Assembly: GCF_013408925.1 (NCBI RefSeq)
Contig: NZ_JACCAB010000001.1
Coordinates: 372,001-436,000 of the forward strand
Source of the DNA: Pedococcus badiiscoriae
GTDB taxonomy: Bacteria > Actinomycetota > Actinomycetes > Actinomycetales > Dermatophilaceae
Direction of reading: 5' to 3'
DNA: 64,000 nucleotides
Below, piece by piece: positions 1 through 8,216 of the stretch (the stretch's first letter is position 1; every line of letters starts with the position of its first letter). Both the position numbers and the translations under genes were made by a program. The notes beneath the pieces were generated by a model. It ran no database searches. It was given only the letters and a program-made list of their open reading frames with translations, and was not told where the DNA came from.

Positions 1-1642
1 CGCCGATCAGCTCGGAGTCCTTGAACTTCACCCCGGGGCTGACCTTCTGGCGGTCGTCGTAGAGCACCGACAGCCCGGCCGCCTCGAGCGCCCGGGTGAT
101 CTCCTCGGACTTGGTGAAGACCTCGGGGTCGCGGGTGACGTCCTTGCCGGTGGCCACCACGTGCACGTCGACCGGGCTGATCTCGCGCGGCCAGCGCAGC
201 CCCAGCTCGTCGTGGTTGCCCTCGGCGACGCACGCCACCGCGCGGGACACCCCGACGCCGTAGGAGCCCATGACGACCGTCTGCAGCTTGCCGTTCTGGT
301 CCAGCACCTTGAGGTCGAGCGCCTCGGCGTACTTGGTGCCGAGCTGGAAGATGTGTCCCATCTCGATGCCGCGCGCGGACTCCAGACCGTGGCCACAGCT
401 CGGGCACGCGTCGCCGGGCCGCACGTCCGCGGCCTCGATCGTGCCGTCGGCAGTGAAGTCGCGGCCGGCCACCAGGTCGATGACGTGCTTGCCGGACTCG
501 TCGGCGCCGGTGACCCAGCGGGTGCCCTCGGCCACCCGCGGGTCGAGCAGGTAGCGGATCTTCGAGGCGGACTCCGACCCGAGCGCGCCCGGCCCGATGT
601 ACCCCTTGACGAGGGCCGGGTTGGCCGCGAAGTCCTTCTCCTCGAAGGCTTCCACCGCGGCCGGGTCCACCTGCGCGCCGAGCCGCTTCTCGTCGATCTC
701 GCGGTCGCCCGGCACGCCGATGGCCAGCGGCTCACGGGTGCCGTCGGGGTGGACGAGGGTGACGATGACGTTCTTGAGGGTGTCGCCCGCCGCCCAGGGC
801 CGGTCCTCGCGCGGGAAGTGCGCGTTGAGGTGGGCCACCAGCGTCTCGATGGTGGGGGTGTCCGGAGTGGCCTCGACGTGCGCTGCGGGCACGTCGGCAT
901 ACGGCACGGGGTCCGGGACCGGGACCCGGACGGCCTCGACGTTCGCGGCATACCCGCAGTTCGGGCAGCGGACGTAGGTGTCCTCGCCGTTCTCGGCGGT
1001 GGCGAGGAACTCCTCGCTCTTGCTCCCGCCCATGGCGCCGGCCATCGCCTGGACGATGACGTAGTGGAAGCCGAGGCGGTCGAAGATGCGGATGTAGGCG
1101 TCGCGGTGCAGCTGGTAGGCCTTGTCGAGGCCGGCGGCGTCGAGGTCGAAGGAGTAGGAGTCCTTCATGACGAACTCGCGGCCGCGCAGCACGCCGGCCC
1201 GCGGACGCGCCTCGTCGCGGTACTTGGTCTGGATCTGGTAGATCGCCAGCGGCAGGTCCTTGTAGGACGAGTACATGTCCTTGACCGCGAGCGTGAACAT
1301 CTCCTCGTGGGTCGGGCCGAGGAGGTAGTCAGCGCCCTTGCGGTCCTGCAGGCGGAAGATGTTGGGGCCGTACTCGGTCCAGCGCCCGCTCGCCTCGAAG
1401 GGCTCCTTGGGCAGCAGCGCCGGGAACAGCAGCTCCTGGGCGCCGATCTCGTCCATCTCCTCGCGCACGATGGTCTCGACCTTGCGCAGCACCCGCAGCC
1501 CCAGGGGCAGCCAGGTGTAGATGCCCGGGCTCACCCGACGGATGTAGCCCGCCCGCACGAGCAGCCGGTGGCTCGGCACCTCGGCATCGGCCGGGTCCTC
1601 GCGAAGGGTTCGCAGGAACAGGGTCGACATGCGCAGGGCCAC
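1..1642 (-). CDS. proS: Prolyl-tRNA synthetase (3' end outside window)
   Basis: Class II aminoacyl-tRNA synthetase that charges tRNA-Pro with proline in the cytoplasm. The visible protein (about 547 residues) starts [20 protein letters not shown] and shows the class II core: [11 protein letters not shown], a motif 2 region with RDEARPRAG and [13 protein letters not shown], and after an editing-type insertion the [13 protein letters not shown] and [16 protein letters not shown] segments. It is the long bacterial ProS type with the insertion between motifs 2 and 3. The C-terminal anticodon-binding domain is cut by the left window edge. I chose the GTG at 1642 because GAGGAG lies 6 nt upstream; the ATG 12 nt downstream has no suitably spaced Shine-Dalgarno. 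High confidence. Confidence 0.97.
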   Translation of the reverse strand, partial: MALRMSTLFLRTLREDPADAEVPSHRLLVRAGYIRRVSPGIYTWLPLGLRVLRKVETIVREEMDEIGAQELLFPALLPKEPFEASGRWTEYGPNIFRLQDRKGADYLLGPTHEEMFTLAVKDMYSSYKDLPLAIYQIQTKYRDEARPRAGVLRGREFVMKDSYSFDLDAAGLDKAYQLHRDAYIRIFDRLGFHYVIVQAMAGAMGGSKSEEFLATAENGEDTYVRCPNCGYAANVEAVRVPVPDPVPYADVPAAHVEATPDTPTIETLVAHLNAHFPREDRPWAAGDTLKNVIVTLVHPDGTREPLAIGVPGDREIDEKRLGAQVDPAAVEAFEEKDFAANPALVKGYIGPGALGSESASKIRYLLDPRVAEGTRWVTGADESGKHVIDLVAGRDFTADGTIEAADVRPGDACPSCGHGLESARGIEMGHIFQLGTKYAEALDLKVLDQNGKLQTVVMGSYGVGVSRAVACVAEGNHDELGLRWPREISPVDVHVVATGKDVTRDPEVFTKSEEITRALEAAGLSVLYDDRQKVSPGVKFKDSELIG

Positions 1643-1763
1643 GTGGCACTCCTCGGTTGGTGGACAACCCCCAGAGGATATCGGTGGGTATGCCGTGGGC
1701 TCACCACGGTTTCCACGGCGCCGTGCGCGGGGGTGCGCTCAGGCGCCTCTCGAGAACTTGGCG

Positions 1764-2171
1764 TCAGCGTCCCGCGGCCCGCAGGGCGGTGCGGATCAAC
1801 GGGAGCTGCAGTGGCAGCCGGGCCACGGTGCCGGCGAAGGCGGCCCGGGCGGCCGGGGTCGCCCTGCGCTGGGCCCGCTTGCCGTAGTTGGCGCTCATCT
1901 GGACGTTGCCGGGCAGGATCGCCAGGAGCAGCCCGGCACTGGCCCAGCCGGCATACCGGCGGGTGCGGGGGTGGAGCAGTCCTGCCGCACAAGCCAGCTC
2001 GGCGACCCCGGAGAGGTAGATCAGCTCGCGCCGGCGGGGCAGCGAGTTCGGCACCAGGGGTTCGAACACCTCCGGCTTGACGAGGTGGGTCGTCCCCGAG
2101 GTGATGAACAGACCGGCCAGGCCGACGATGTCCTTGGTCAGGGGCGCGACAGAACGGGGCATGGCTCCCAT
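1764..2171 (-). CDS. DoxX-like small membrane protein
   Basis: A 135-residue protein with about three or four hydrophobic segments (around residues 12-28, 50-66 and 72-88), which fits the DoxX/DoxD-like superfamily of small integral membrane proteins. The family has no single established reaction; some members are linked to thiol or redox homeostasis. The GLFITSGTTHLVKP start and LSGVAELACAAGLL helix are typical of actinobacterial DoxX-like proteins. It starts 4 nt after the stop of the two-TM gene upstream, so the two are probably co-transcribed. A second ATG 9 nt downstream is also possible. Product class fairly sure, function unknown. Confidence 0.75.
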   Translation of the reverse strand: MGAMPRSVAPLTKDIVGLAGLFITSGTTHLVKPEVFEPLVPNSLPRRRELIYLSGVAELACAAGLLHPRTRRYAGWASAGLLLAILPGNVQMSANYGKRAQRRATPAARAAFAGTVARLPLQLPLIRTALRAAGR

Positions 2172-2175
2172 CCTG

Positions 2176-2415
2176 TCAGTCGCCCGGATGCTCTCGCAGG
2201 TACGACAGCCGCGACCGGAGGGCGAGCGCGAACGTCACGCCGCCCACGACGAGCAGGACCAGGCCCACCCAGAGCCAGGTGCGTCCCGCGGCCTCCCGGC
2301 CCGGCACGGCGACGAGGAACCCGCCGAACAGGGCCAGCGTGCCCGTGAGCCAGAGCAGCGCGTTCCCTGCGGCGGGGGTGTCCGGGCGCGGTTCGGACTG
2401 CAGCGAAGGATCCAT
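2176..2415 (-). CDS. Small two-TM membrane protein, unknown function
   Basis: A 79-residue ORF starting MDPSLQSEPRPDTPAAGNAL. It has two clear hydrophobic helices, about residues 19-36 and 46-64, then a short basic cytoplasmic-type tail (RSRLSYLREHPGD). No catalytic motif is visible. It sits 11 nt after the GNAT gene stop and 4 nt before the DoxX-like gene, so it is the middle gene of a GNAT/2TM/DoxX-like unit. The same frame stays open far upstream, but that part is antisense-like shadow of the GNAT gene, so I use the ATG at 2415. I do not recognise a family. Confidence 0.6.
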   Translation of the reverse strand: MDPSLQSEPRPDTPAAGNALLWLTGTLALFGGFLVAVPGREAAGRTWLWVGLVLLVVGGVTFALALRSRLSYLREHPGD

Positions 2416-2426
2416 GGCAGGGCGGG

Positions 2427-3272
2427 TCAGAGCAGCACGGTCGAGAAGGTGCCGACGTCCTCGAAGCCGACCCGCGCATACGTGGCCCGGGCGCTCTCGT
2501 TGAAGTCGTTGACGTACAACGTGACCCAGCGTGCGCGGGTCTCCATCACCTGCTCGACCACCGAGGCCATCAGCGGCACGGAGAGGCCCTGCCCGCGCAG
2601 GTGCGGGGCGAGCCAGACCCCCTGGAGCTGCGCGCAGCCGAGCGCGACGGAGCCGACGTCGGCCTTGAAGATCACCGCGCCGTCCTCGATCGCGACGAAC
2701 GTGTGGCCACGGTCGATGAGGGCCAACAGCGCGGACCGGTATGCCGCGCCGGAGCCGGAGTAGGGCGGGTACCCGATCTCGCCCTCGAACATGTGGGCAG
2801 CCGCGGGCATCACCAGGTCGACCTCGTGCTCGCGGGCCGGGCGCACCCTGGGGTCGAGCTCGATGCCCAGGGCGGAGGGCCGGTCCATGGTGCTCATCAG
2901 CGGTTGGCTCGCCCGAACTGCCCGGGCGGGTCCCCACGCCGGCGCGAGCTGTCGCCAGAGCTCGGCCACCTGGTCGGCCGGTCCGAGGATCGACGCACAG
3001 TGTCGGCGCCACCGTCGGACCCGGTCGGCGAAGAAGCCCAGCGCCTGCTCGTCGGCCTCGACCGGGACGAGGTTGGCGCTCGACCAGCACAACGCCTCGA
3101 GGCTGCCACCGACCTTGTGTCCCAGGACGGTGCCGGGCTGGCTGCTCAGGACGCCTTCGAGCAGGCGAGCGGCCACGAACACGTTCGCCGGCAGGTTCCG
3201 CGCGCACACCTCCAACGCGGCGTCGCGGTCCGAGGGCGACAGCGCGTGGACCGGGTTGCGAGTGCGCAGCAC
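2427..3272 (-). CDS. GNAT family acetyltransferase with N-terminal DUF4081
   Basis: A 281-residue protein. The C-terminal half has the GNAT acetyl-CoA binding motif A (VWLAPHLRGQGLSVPLMASV) and a final LYVNDFNESARATYARVGFE segment, typical of N-acetyltransferases. The N-terminal half resembles the actinobacterial DUF4081 domain. The substrate cannot be read from sequence. In other actinobacteria (for example next to gcpE/ispG in Mycobacterium, established knowledge) a homologue lies directly downstream of ispG; here 3.6 kb of extra DNA separates them. The GTG at 3272 is preceded by TAGGCT at a 6-nt distance, which suggests a leaderless transcript. Confidence 0.88.
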   Translation of the reverse strand: MLRTRNPVHALSPSDRDAALEVCARNLPANVFVAARLLEGVLSSQPGTVLGHKVGGSLEALCWSSANLVPVEADEQALGFFADRVRRWRRHCASILGPADQVAELWRQLAPAWGPARAVRASQPLMSTMDRPSALGIELDPRVRPAREHEVDLVMPAAAHMFEGEIGYPPYSGSGAAYRSALLALIDRGHTFVAIEDGAVIFKADVGSVALGCAQLQGVWLAPHLRGQGLSVPLMASVVEQVMETRARWVTLYVNDFNESARATYARVGFEDVGTFSTVLL

Positions 3273-3278
3273 CCTGTC

Positions 3279-3284
3279 AGCCTA
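3279..3284 (-). promoter_or_regulatory. -10 box of leaderless GNAT gene
   Basis: On the minus strand TAGGCT ends 6 nt before the GTG start at 3272, so transcription would begin at or next to the start codon. No Shine-Dalgarno is present. Confidence 0.5.
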
Positions 3285-3367
3285 GGCCGTGCAGTGGGCC
3301 CGGCGCGCAGCATTGCCACGGAACACCCGGTCCGGTCCCGGCCTGGGGCGCCCCGGGGCCCGTCCCC

Positions 3368-3475
3368 GGCGGTTTGTCGGACGATTCGTCCGGCGGTTTG
3401 TCGGGCAGTTTGTCGGCGATGTGTCGGGCGGTTTGTGGACGGCTTGTCGGGCGGCTTGTCGGGCGGCTCCGTGCG
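3368..3475. repeat. Degenerate tandem repeat, 11-12 bp unit, about nine copies
   Basis: Units are variations of GGCGGTTTGTCG (for example GGCAGTTTGTCG, GCGATGTGTCG, ACGGCTTGTCG, GGCGGCTTGTCG). The array lies in the intergenic gap between the divergent GNAT and DUF222/HNH genes, about 80 bp upstream of the latter. There is no spacer structure, so it is not a CRISPR array. Confidence 0.8.
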
Positions 3476-3555
3476 CTGAGGCAGGCCGTGGTTTCCGTTG
3501 CGCTGCAATGACTTCCGCCCGCTCGCGGGGACGGAGGACTGTCGGTGGTGGCACC

Positions 3556-3561
3556 TAGAAT
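3556..3561 (+). promoter_or_regulatory. -10 box of leaderless HNH gene
   Basis: TAGAAT stands exactly 7 nt before the ATG at 3569. There is no ribosome binding site, which points to a leaderless mRNA and fixes the start codon. Confidence 0.6.
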
Positions 3562-3568
3562 GGTGGTC

Positions 3569-4906
3569 ATGGGGGAAGGCGTGAGTCTGGCACAGCATCG
3601 CGAGCGGATCGCCGCCGCGCGTGAGTCGCTGGGCGCACTCGGCACCGTCCTGTGGCAGGCCGGGTCCGGTGGGTGCGCCGGGGACCACTCCGAGGACCAG
3701 CGCGCGGATGGCGGCGGCGGCCTCGCCGGGCTACTGGGAGAGGTCGACGCACTGGGCGGCGCCTGCGATGCCGCTCGGGTGGCCGTCACCGCCGAGGCCC
3801 TGGACCGGGGCGAGACGTCGTCCGGGCCCCTGGCGCTGTCGCCGGTCCAGTGGGTTCGCCGACACGCTCCGACCACCCGCGCGGGTGGCGCCGGTCAGGT
3901 GGTCGCGTTGGCGCACGCCTTCGCCAAGCCCGTCAACGAGGCGGTCAAGGAGGCCGTCGACGCCGGTCGTCTGCCGGTGAGGTCGGCGGCTGCCGTGGTC
4001 GTCGAGGCGGACAAGCTGCGGCCGCTGCTCGCCGATGGCGCCGACGCTCCCGTCGTCGCGGGACTGGTCGACATGGCTGCGGAGCACGGTCCGCGGGGTT
4101 GCCGGCTGCTGCGGTCGGCCCTGCTGGCTCGGTATGGGCGCGACGGGGTGCTCCAGGACGAGCAGGACGCCGGCAAGACGTTCGTCTCGCTGTCCCAGCC
4201 ACACGACTCCCCCGGCGGCATCAGCGAGTACCGCCTGAGCCTCGACGCCGAGGGCCGCGCCGTCCTCGAAGCCGCACTAGGCCCCTTGTCGGCACCCCGG
4301 CCGGTGGAGGGCGAGCGCGACCTGCGCAGCTCCGACCGGCGCCGAGGAGACGCCCTGGTGCAGCTCGTGAGGCGGGCGGTCGCCGCCGACGGGACCGTGG
4401 GCAAGAACTCGAGCACCACGCTCTTCCTCACGATGGACTGGGAATCCCTGCGCGATGCGGTGGGCGCCGCGACGACGCTGGGCAGCGTGGACTCAGGCAG
4501 CCACCTGGCCGCCGAGACGGTGCGCCGGCTGGCCTGCGACGCATCGGTGATCCCCGTCGTCCTCGGCTCGCACGGGGAGGTCCTCGACCTCGGCCGCAAC
4601 GTCCGCCTGTTCACCCCGGCTCAGACGCGCCGGTTGTGGCTGCGCGACGGTGGGTGCACCTTTCCGGGCTGCGACGCACCCCCATCCTGGACCGACGGGC
4701 ACCACCTGGTGCACTGGGCCGACTTCGGCTCCTCCGACCTGACCAACGCTGCCCTCCTGTGCGAGCGGCACCACACGATCGCCCACCAGCGACGCCTCGC
4801 CGGCCGGGTGGTCCTGAGCCCCGAGGGCGAACGCGTCGTGTGGGACCTCGCTCGAGGCTCCTACGACGAGCTGCTCGCGCTCCGCGCTGCACAGGAACGA
4901 GCGTGA
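3569..4906 (+). CDS. DUF222 / HNH endonuclease domain protein (13E12 type)
   Basis: A 445-residue protein with an N-terminal DUF222 region (about residues 20-330) and a C-terminal HNH nuclease domain: CTFPGCDAPPSWTDGHHLVHW, then N-x-A-x-LLC and ERHHTIAH, giving the CxxPGC...HH...N...CxxHH arrangement of the family. Such proteins are common and multi-copy in actinobacteria, are related to the M. tuberculosis 13E12 repeat family, and have no settled role. The start is the ATG at 3569 behind a TAGAAT box. It is transcribed toward ispG, and its last two codons lie inside an 83-bp sequence repeated at 6894. Family certain; function unknown. Confidence 0.92.
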   Translation: MGEGVSLAQHRERIAAARESLGALGTVLWQAGSGGCAGDHSEDQRADGGGGLAGLLGEVDALGGACDAARVAVTAEALDRGETSSGPLALSPVQWVRRHAPTTRAGGAGQVVALAHAFAKPVNEAVKEAVDAGRLPVRSAAAVVVEADKLRPLLADGADAPVVAGLVDMAAEHGPRGCRLLRSALLARYGRDGVLQDEQDAGKTFVSLSQPHDSPGGISEYRLSLDAEGRAVLEAALGPLSAPRPVEGERDLRSSDRRRGDALVQLVRRAVAADGTVGKNSSTTLFLTMDWESLRDAVGAATTLGSVDSGSHLAAETVRRLACDASVIPVVLGSHGEVLDLGRNVRLFTPAQTRRLWLRDGGCTFPGCDAPPSWTDGHHLVHWADFGSSDLTNAALLCERHHTIAHQRRLAGRVVLSPEGERVVWDLARGSYDELLALRAAQERA

Positions 4907-4981
4907 TCTCGCCCCACACCCCGCCAGGACGGCGGGGTCATCGGCATGTGCTGGGGTGAGTGGCGGCTCGCATCAGCCGAC
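4899..4981. repeat. Direct repeat R, left copy (83 bp)
   Basis: This copy begins GAGCGTGATCTCGCCCC and ends CAGCCGAC. It is about 93% identical to 6894-6977 (five substitutions and one missing C). It contains the stop codon of the HNH gene and a hairpin, CCCCGCC-AGGAC-GGCGGGG, that could terminate transcription from either side. Confidence 0.9.
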
Positions 4982-5567
4982 ACACCCGCCGCACGCGCAA
5001 CCGACCGACCGACCGATCGGCACGCTCCACCCGGCGATGCTGGCTACGTTTCCCATCACGGACCCCTGTCCTCGGTCACGAGCCCGGTCTAGCGCTCAGC
5101 ACCGGTAAAGGGGAACACCGTTCGGGACCGGCGCGCGGTAGTGGCTGCGCATTTTCTCAGGTTGATCGTGCCCTAATAGTGCTCGTGCATTTCCATGACG
5201 TTAGAACGCCGCCCTCGCGGTCGGCCATGAGCGCGTGGGAAACCCCCGGCGAACCAGCGCCGCACTCCAGCGGATCACGCTCAACCTGCTGCGGGCCTTC
5301 GCCGCACCCCGGGCCGGGCGCGTGCACCCGAGTGTCGCGTCACCCCTATGTGCCGACGACCCAGCTCGCGGCCGAGCTTCCCATGGGCGGCCCGATGCGG
5401 TAACCGCCCAACGGTAGCCACCCTGCGGTGGCGTCCCCACGTCGCCGTCAACACCACGAGATCGCACCGTTCTTCGCGGAGGACTGAATGCTCCACCAAC
5501 ACCCCATGAAGTGGCCCCCACGCCGGCCGACCGCGCTGCCGCGACCCTGCCGGCACCAGGAGCGGCC
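4982..5567. other. Gene-poor segment at the left of the esterase block
   Basis: I see no convincing gene longer than 30 codons in these 586 bp. The base composition is more mixed than in neighbouring DNA, with AT-rich patches around 5100-5210, and there is a short CGAC tandem run near 5004-5020. The far right end holds a 29-codon ORF and the Shine-Dalgarno of the esterase. It could be promoter DNA or the relic of an inserted element. Confidence 0.5.
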
Positions 5568-5577
5568 ATGTCGCTGA
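5488..5577 (+). CDS. Possible 29-residue leader ORF
   Basis: An ATG at 5488 is preceded by GGAGGAC with 3-4 nt spacing. It opens a 29-codon frame rich in Pro and Arg (MLHQHPMKWPPRRPTALPR and onward). Its TGA at 5575-5577 overlaps the start of the esterase in another frame, so the two could be translationally coupled. It may be a leader peptide or chance. Confidence 0.25.
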   Translation: MLHQHPMKWPPRRPTALPRPCRHQERPCR

Positions 5578-6716
5578 TCGGCTGGCCCTTCCTCACGCTG
5601 GTTGTCGCGGTGACGGTGGCCGCGTTCGTCGTCGCGGTCGTGCTGTGGCCGGCGATGAGTCGACGATCCGCGGGCAACATCGCGGCACGGATCGGAACGC
5701 TCACCCTCGTGTCCGGGCTGGTCCTGATCACGGCGGCGACCCAGCTCAACGCCCAGTTCCTGTTCTTCGCCGACTGGAGCGACCTGCAGGGCGCCCTCAA
5801 CGGGACCGTCACGAAGACCGCCCTGAGCGGCGGTGCCCGTGCGGCCGAGGCGGCCAAGGGGTCGGCCAGCGGGGCTGCCGCGCCTCTGGGGCCCCTTGTC
5901 CGGTCCCTGCCTCCCGGCGGGCGGCAGGACGGCGACGTGATCACCTACTCCGTCAAGGGCCCGCTGAGCGGGATCGTGGGCACTGTCGTGGTCAAGCTGC
6001 CACCCGGGTACCTCGACCCGGGCAGCGCCACCACTCGCTATCCGGTCCTGGAGACCTTCCAGGGCTACCCGAGCACCCCTCGTCAGTGGATCCAGACGAT
6101 GCACCTGGGCGACGTGATGGCGCAGCAGGTGGATGCGAAGCGGATGCGATCGGCACTGATCGTGTCGCCGCAGGTCGAGGTGCCGCCGGGCGTGGACACC
6201 GAGTGCGTCAACGGCGGGCAGGGCTCCCCGCAGCTGGAGACGTGGCTGGCCCGGGACGTCCCCGACTGGGTCGCCCGAAGCTTCCGGGTGCCCGCCGACC
6301 GCTCCTCCTGGGCGACGATCGGCCTGTCCACCGGCGGGTGGTGCGCCGCCATGGTGGCGATGCTGCACCCCGCCCAGTACGGGGCGGCGATCGTCATGGG
6401 CGGCTACTTCCGCCCCGAGTTCAGCCCCCTCTACGAGCCCTACGCGCCGGGAAGCGCCCTTGCGGCCCGGTACAACCTCGTGACACTCGCCGTGCACCAC
6501 CCCCCGCCCGTCGCCCTCTGGGTGGAAACCTCCCACTCCGACCCGGTCTCCTACTCGTCCACCCGGGCCCTGCTGAAGGCGGCGCGGGCGCCGATCGCGG
6601 TGGACGCCGTCGTCCTGCAGCATGCCGGACACCGGATCGGGCTGTGGAAGGGCCTGCTCCCGCAGAGCCTGTCCTGGCTCGGCACCAACCTGAGCGGGTT
6701 CCGGCAGACGGCGTGA
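5568..6716 (+). CDS. Membrane-anchored alpha/beta-hydrolase, esterase D-like (PF00756 type)
   Basis: A 382-residue protein. Two hydrophobic helices near the N-terminus (about residues 5-27 and 43-58) are followed by a large extracytoplasmic domain. That domain carries the nucleophile elbow GLSTGGWCAAM (about residue 253) and a late HAGHRIGLW that would supply the catalytic His. It resembles the putative esterase / S-formylglutathione hydrolase / mycolyltransferase-like superfamily; the substrate is unknown. AGGAG 5 nt before the ATG at 5568 sets the start. It is the only sizeable gene in a 1.9-kb block flanked by direct repeats. The 177 bp after it up to the right repeat hold nothing recognisable. 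Confidence 0.8.
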   Translation: MSLIGWPFLTLVVAVTVAAFVVAVVLWPAMSRRSAGNIAARIGTLTLVSGLVLITAATQLNAQFLFFADWSDLQGALNGTVTKTALSGGARAAEAAKGSASGAAAPLGPLVRSLPPGGRQDGDVITYSVKGPLSGIVGTVVVKLPPGYLDPGSATTRYPVLETFQGYPSTPRQWIQTMHLGDVMAQQVDAKRMRSALIVSPQVEVPPGVDTECVNGGQGSPQLETWLARDVPDWVARSFRVPADRSSWATIGLSTGGWCAAMVAMLHPAQYGAAIVMGGYFRPEFSPLYEPYAPGSALAARYNLVTLAVHHPPPVALWVETSHSDPVSYSSTRALLKAARAPIAVDAVVLQHAGHRIGLWKGLLPQSLSWLGTNLSGFRQTA

Positions 6717-6893
6717 AATCGCACCGACAAGCCGGAACCGCGCGCAACCAGATCGTGTGTGCGAATACGGGGTCACAGGATTCGCATCGGACCTCTACGA
6801 GTTTCGTTGCTACTTCAAGTCAAGGGCGCGCGGACACCTCAGGTTGGTGCGCATGATCCGAGAGACGCGTCCACCAACGAGGAATGCAACCTA

Positions 6894-6977
6894 GAGCGTG
6901 ATCTCGCCCCACACCCCCGCCAGGACGGCGGGGTCATCGGCCTGCGCGGGGGTGAGTGGCGGTTCGCGTCAGCCGAC
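6894..6977. repeat. Direct repeat R, right copy (84 bp)
   Basis: This is the partner of 4899-4981. It spans the last two sense codons and the stop of ispG plus 75 bp downstream, including the same CCCCGCC/GGCGGGG hairpin, which here can terminate ispG. Confidence 0.9.
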
Positions 6978-8129
6978 GGTGACCGACGGTGCTCCGGCGC
7001 TGGCCTCGTCGATGGGCTCGCCCATCTCCTCGGCGATGCGCATGGCCTCCTCGATCAGCGTCTCCACGATCTGGCTCTCGGGCACGGTCTTGACGACCTC
7101 GCCCTTGACGAAGATCTGGCCCTTGCCGTTGCCGGAGGCCACCCCGAGGTCGGCCTCGCGGGCCTCCCCGGGACCGTTGACGACGCAGCCCATGACGGCC
7201 ACCCGCAGCGGGACGGTCATCCCCTCCAGCCCGGCGGTGACCTCGTCGGCGAGCTTGTAGACGTCGACCTGGGCGCGACCGCACGAGGGGCAGGACACGA
7301 TCTCGAGCTTGCGGGGCTTGAGGTTGAGGGACTGGAGGATCTGGTTGCCGACCTTGACCTCCTCGACCGGAGGAGCCGACAGGGACACCCGGATCGTGTC
7401 ACCGATGCCCTGGGACAGCAGTGCCCCGAAGGCGGTGGCCGACTTGATGGTGCCCTGGAATGCCGGCCCGGCCTCGGTGACCCCGAGGTGCAACGGCCAG
7501 TCGCCCCGCTCGGACAGCATCTCGTAGGCCCTGACCATGACGACCGGGTCATTGTGCTTGACCGAGATCTTGAAGTCGTGGAAGTCGTGCTCCTCGAAGA
7601 GCGACGCCTCCCACACGGCCGACTCGACGAGGGCCTCGGCGGTCGCCTTGCCGTACTTCTCCAGGAGGCGCGGGTCGAGCGAACCCGCGTTGACGCCGAT
7701 CCGGATCGAGACGCCGGCGTCCTTGGCCGCCGCCGCGATCTGCTTGACCTGGTCGTCGAACTTGCGGATGTTGCCCGGGTTGACGCGCACCGCGGCGCAG
7801 CCGGCGTCGATCGCGGCGAAGACGTACTTGGGCTGGAAGTGGATGTCCGCGATCACCGGGATCTGCGACTTCCTGGCGATCGCGGGCAGCGCGTCGGCGT
7901 CGTCCTGGCTCGGGCAGGCGACGCGCACGATGTCGCAGCCCGAGGCGGTGAGCTCGGCGATCTGCTGCAGGGTGCTGTTGATGTCCGTCGTGGGGGTGGT
8001 GCACATCGACTGCACCGAGATGGGGGCGTCGCCGCCGACCTCGACCTTGCCGACCTTGATCTTGCGCGTCTTGCGACGGGGCGCGAGCACGGGCGGGGGC
8101 AGGGCCGGCATACCGAGTCCAACTGTCAT
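6969..8129 (-). CDS. ispG: 4-hydroxy-3-methylbut-2-enyl diphosphate synthase
   Basis: Fe-S enzyme of the MEP isoprenoid pathway (GcpE), converting MEcPP to HMBPP. The 386-residue length fits bacterial two-domain IspG. Visible are the TIM-barrel segments [23 protein letters not shown] and [12 protein letters not shown], and the [4Fe-4S] ligands in SCPSCGR and [11 protein letters not shown]. It follows rseP and dxr in the same direction, so two MEP enzymes are grouped. A GATACT box ends 6 nt before the ATG at 8129, suggesting an additional leaderless promoter in the 87-bp gap after rseP. The 3' end is embedded in the direct repeat described above. Confidence 0.98.
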   Translation of the reverse strand: MTVGLGMPALPPPVLAPRRKTRKIKVGKVEVGGDAPISVQSMCTTPTTDINSTLQQIAELTASGCDIVRVACPSQDDADALPAIARKSQIPVIADIHFQPKYVFAAIDAGCAAVRVNPGNIRKFDDQVKQIAAAAKDAGVSIRIGVNAGSLDPRLLEKYGKATAEALVESAVWEASLFEEHDFHDFKISVKHNDPVVMVRAYEMLSERGDWPLHLGVTEAGPAFQGTIKSATAFGALLSQGIGDTIRVSLSAPPVEEVKVGNQILQSLNLKPRKLEIVSCPSCGRAQVDVYKLADEVTAGLEGMTVPLRVAVMGCVVNGPGEAREADLGVASGNGKGQIFVKGEVVKTVPESQIVETLIEEAMRIAEEMGEPIDEASAGAPSVTVG

Positions 8130-8135
8130 GCGTCG

Positions 8136-8141
8136 AGTATC
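8136..8141 (-). promoter_or_regulatory. -10 box before ispG
   Basis: GATACT on the minus strand lies 6 nt from the ATG at 8129, the spacing of leaderless genes elsewhere in the window. Confidence 0.4.
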
Positions 8142-8216
8142 TCCCAGAGCGTGGTGGACGCCGACGCCGGCAGGTGGCCGACGCCGGGCAGGGTCAGGCG
8201 AGAGACAGCCAACGCG

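Noticed and set aside
1643..1763. T-box or other riboswitch upstream of proS
   Set aside because: The gap upstream of proS has only a short GC hairpin; no T-box AGGGUGGNACCGCG-like element is seen.
161..2080. 639-codon plus-strand open frame opposite proS
   Set aside because: It is antisense to proS, its protein is Arg/Gly/Val-rich with no domain, and such long shadows are expected at this GC content.
2176..3207. 343-codon ORF spanning the two-TM gene and the GNAT gene
   Set aside because: Only its last 79 codons (from the ATG at 2415) look like a protein; the rest is the GNAT gene in another frame.
3368..3475. CRISPR-like appearance of the repeat array
   Set aside because: Units are 11-12 bp, degenerate and contiguous, with no spacers and no cas genes.
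4982..5567. tRNA or other structured RNA in the gene-poor segment
   Set aside because: No cloverleaf, T-loop or known RNA core motif could be built from the sequence by eye.
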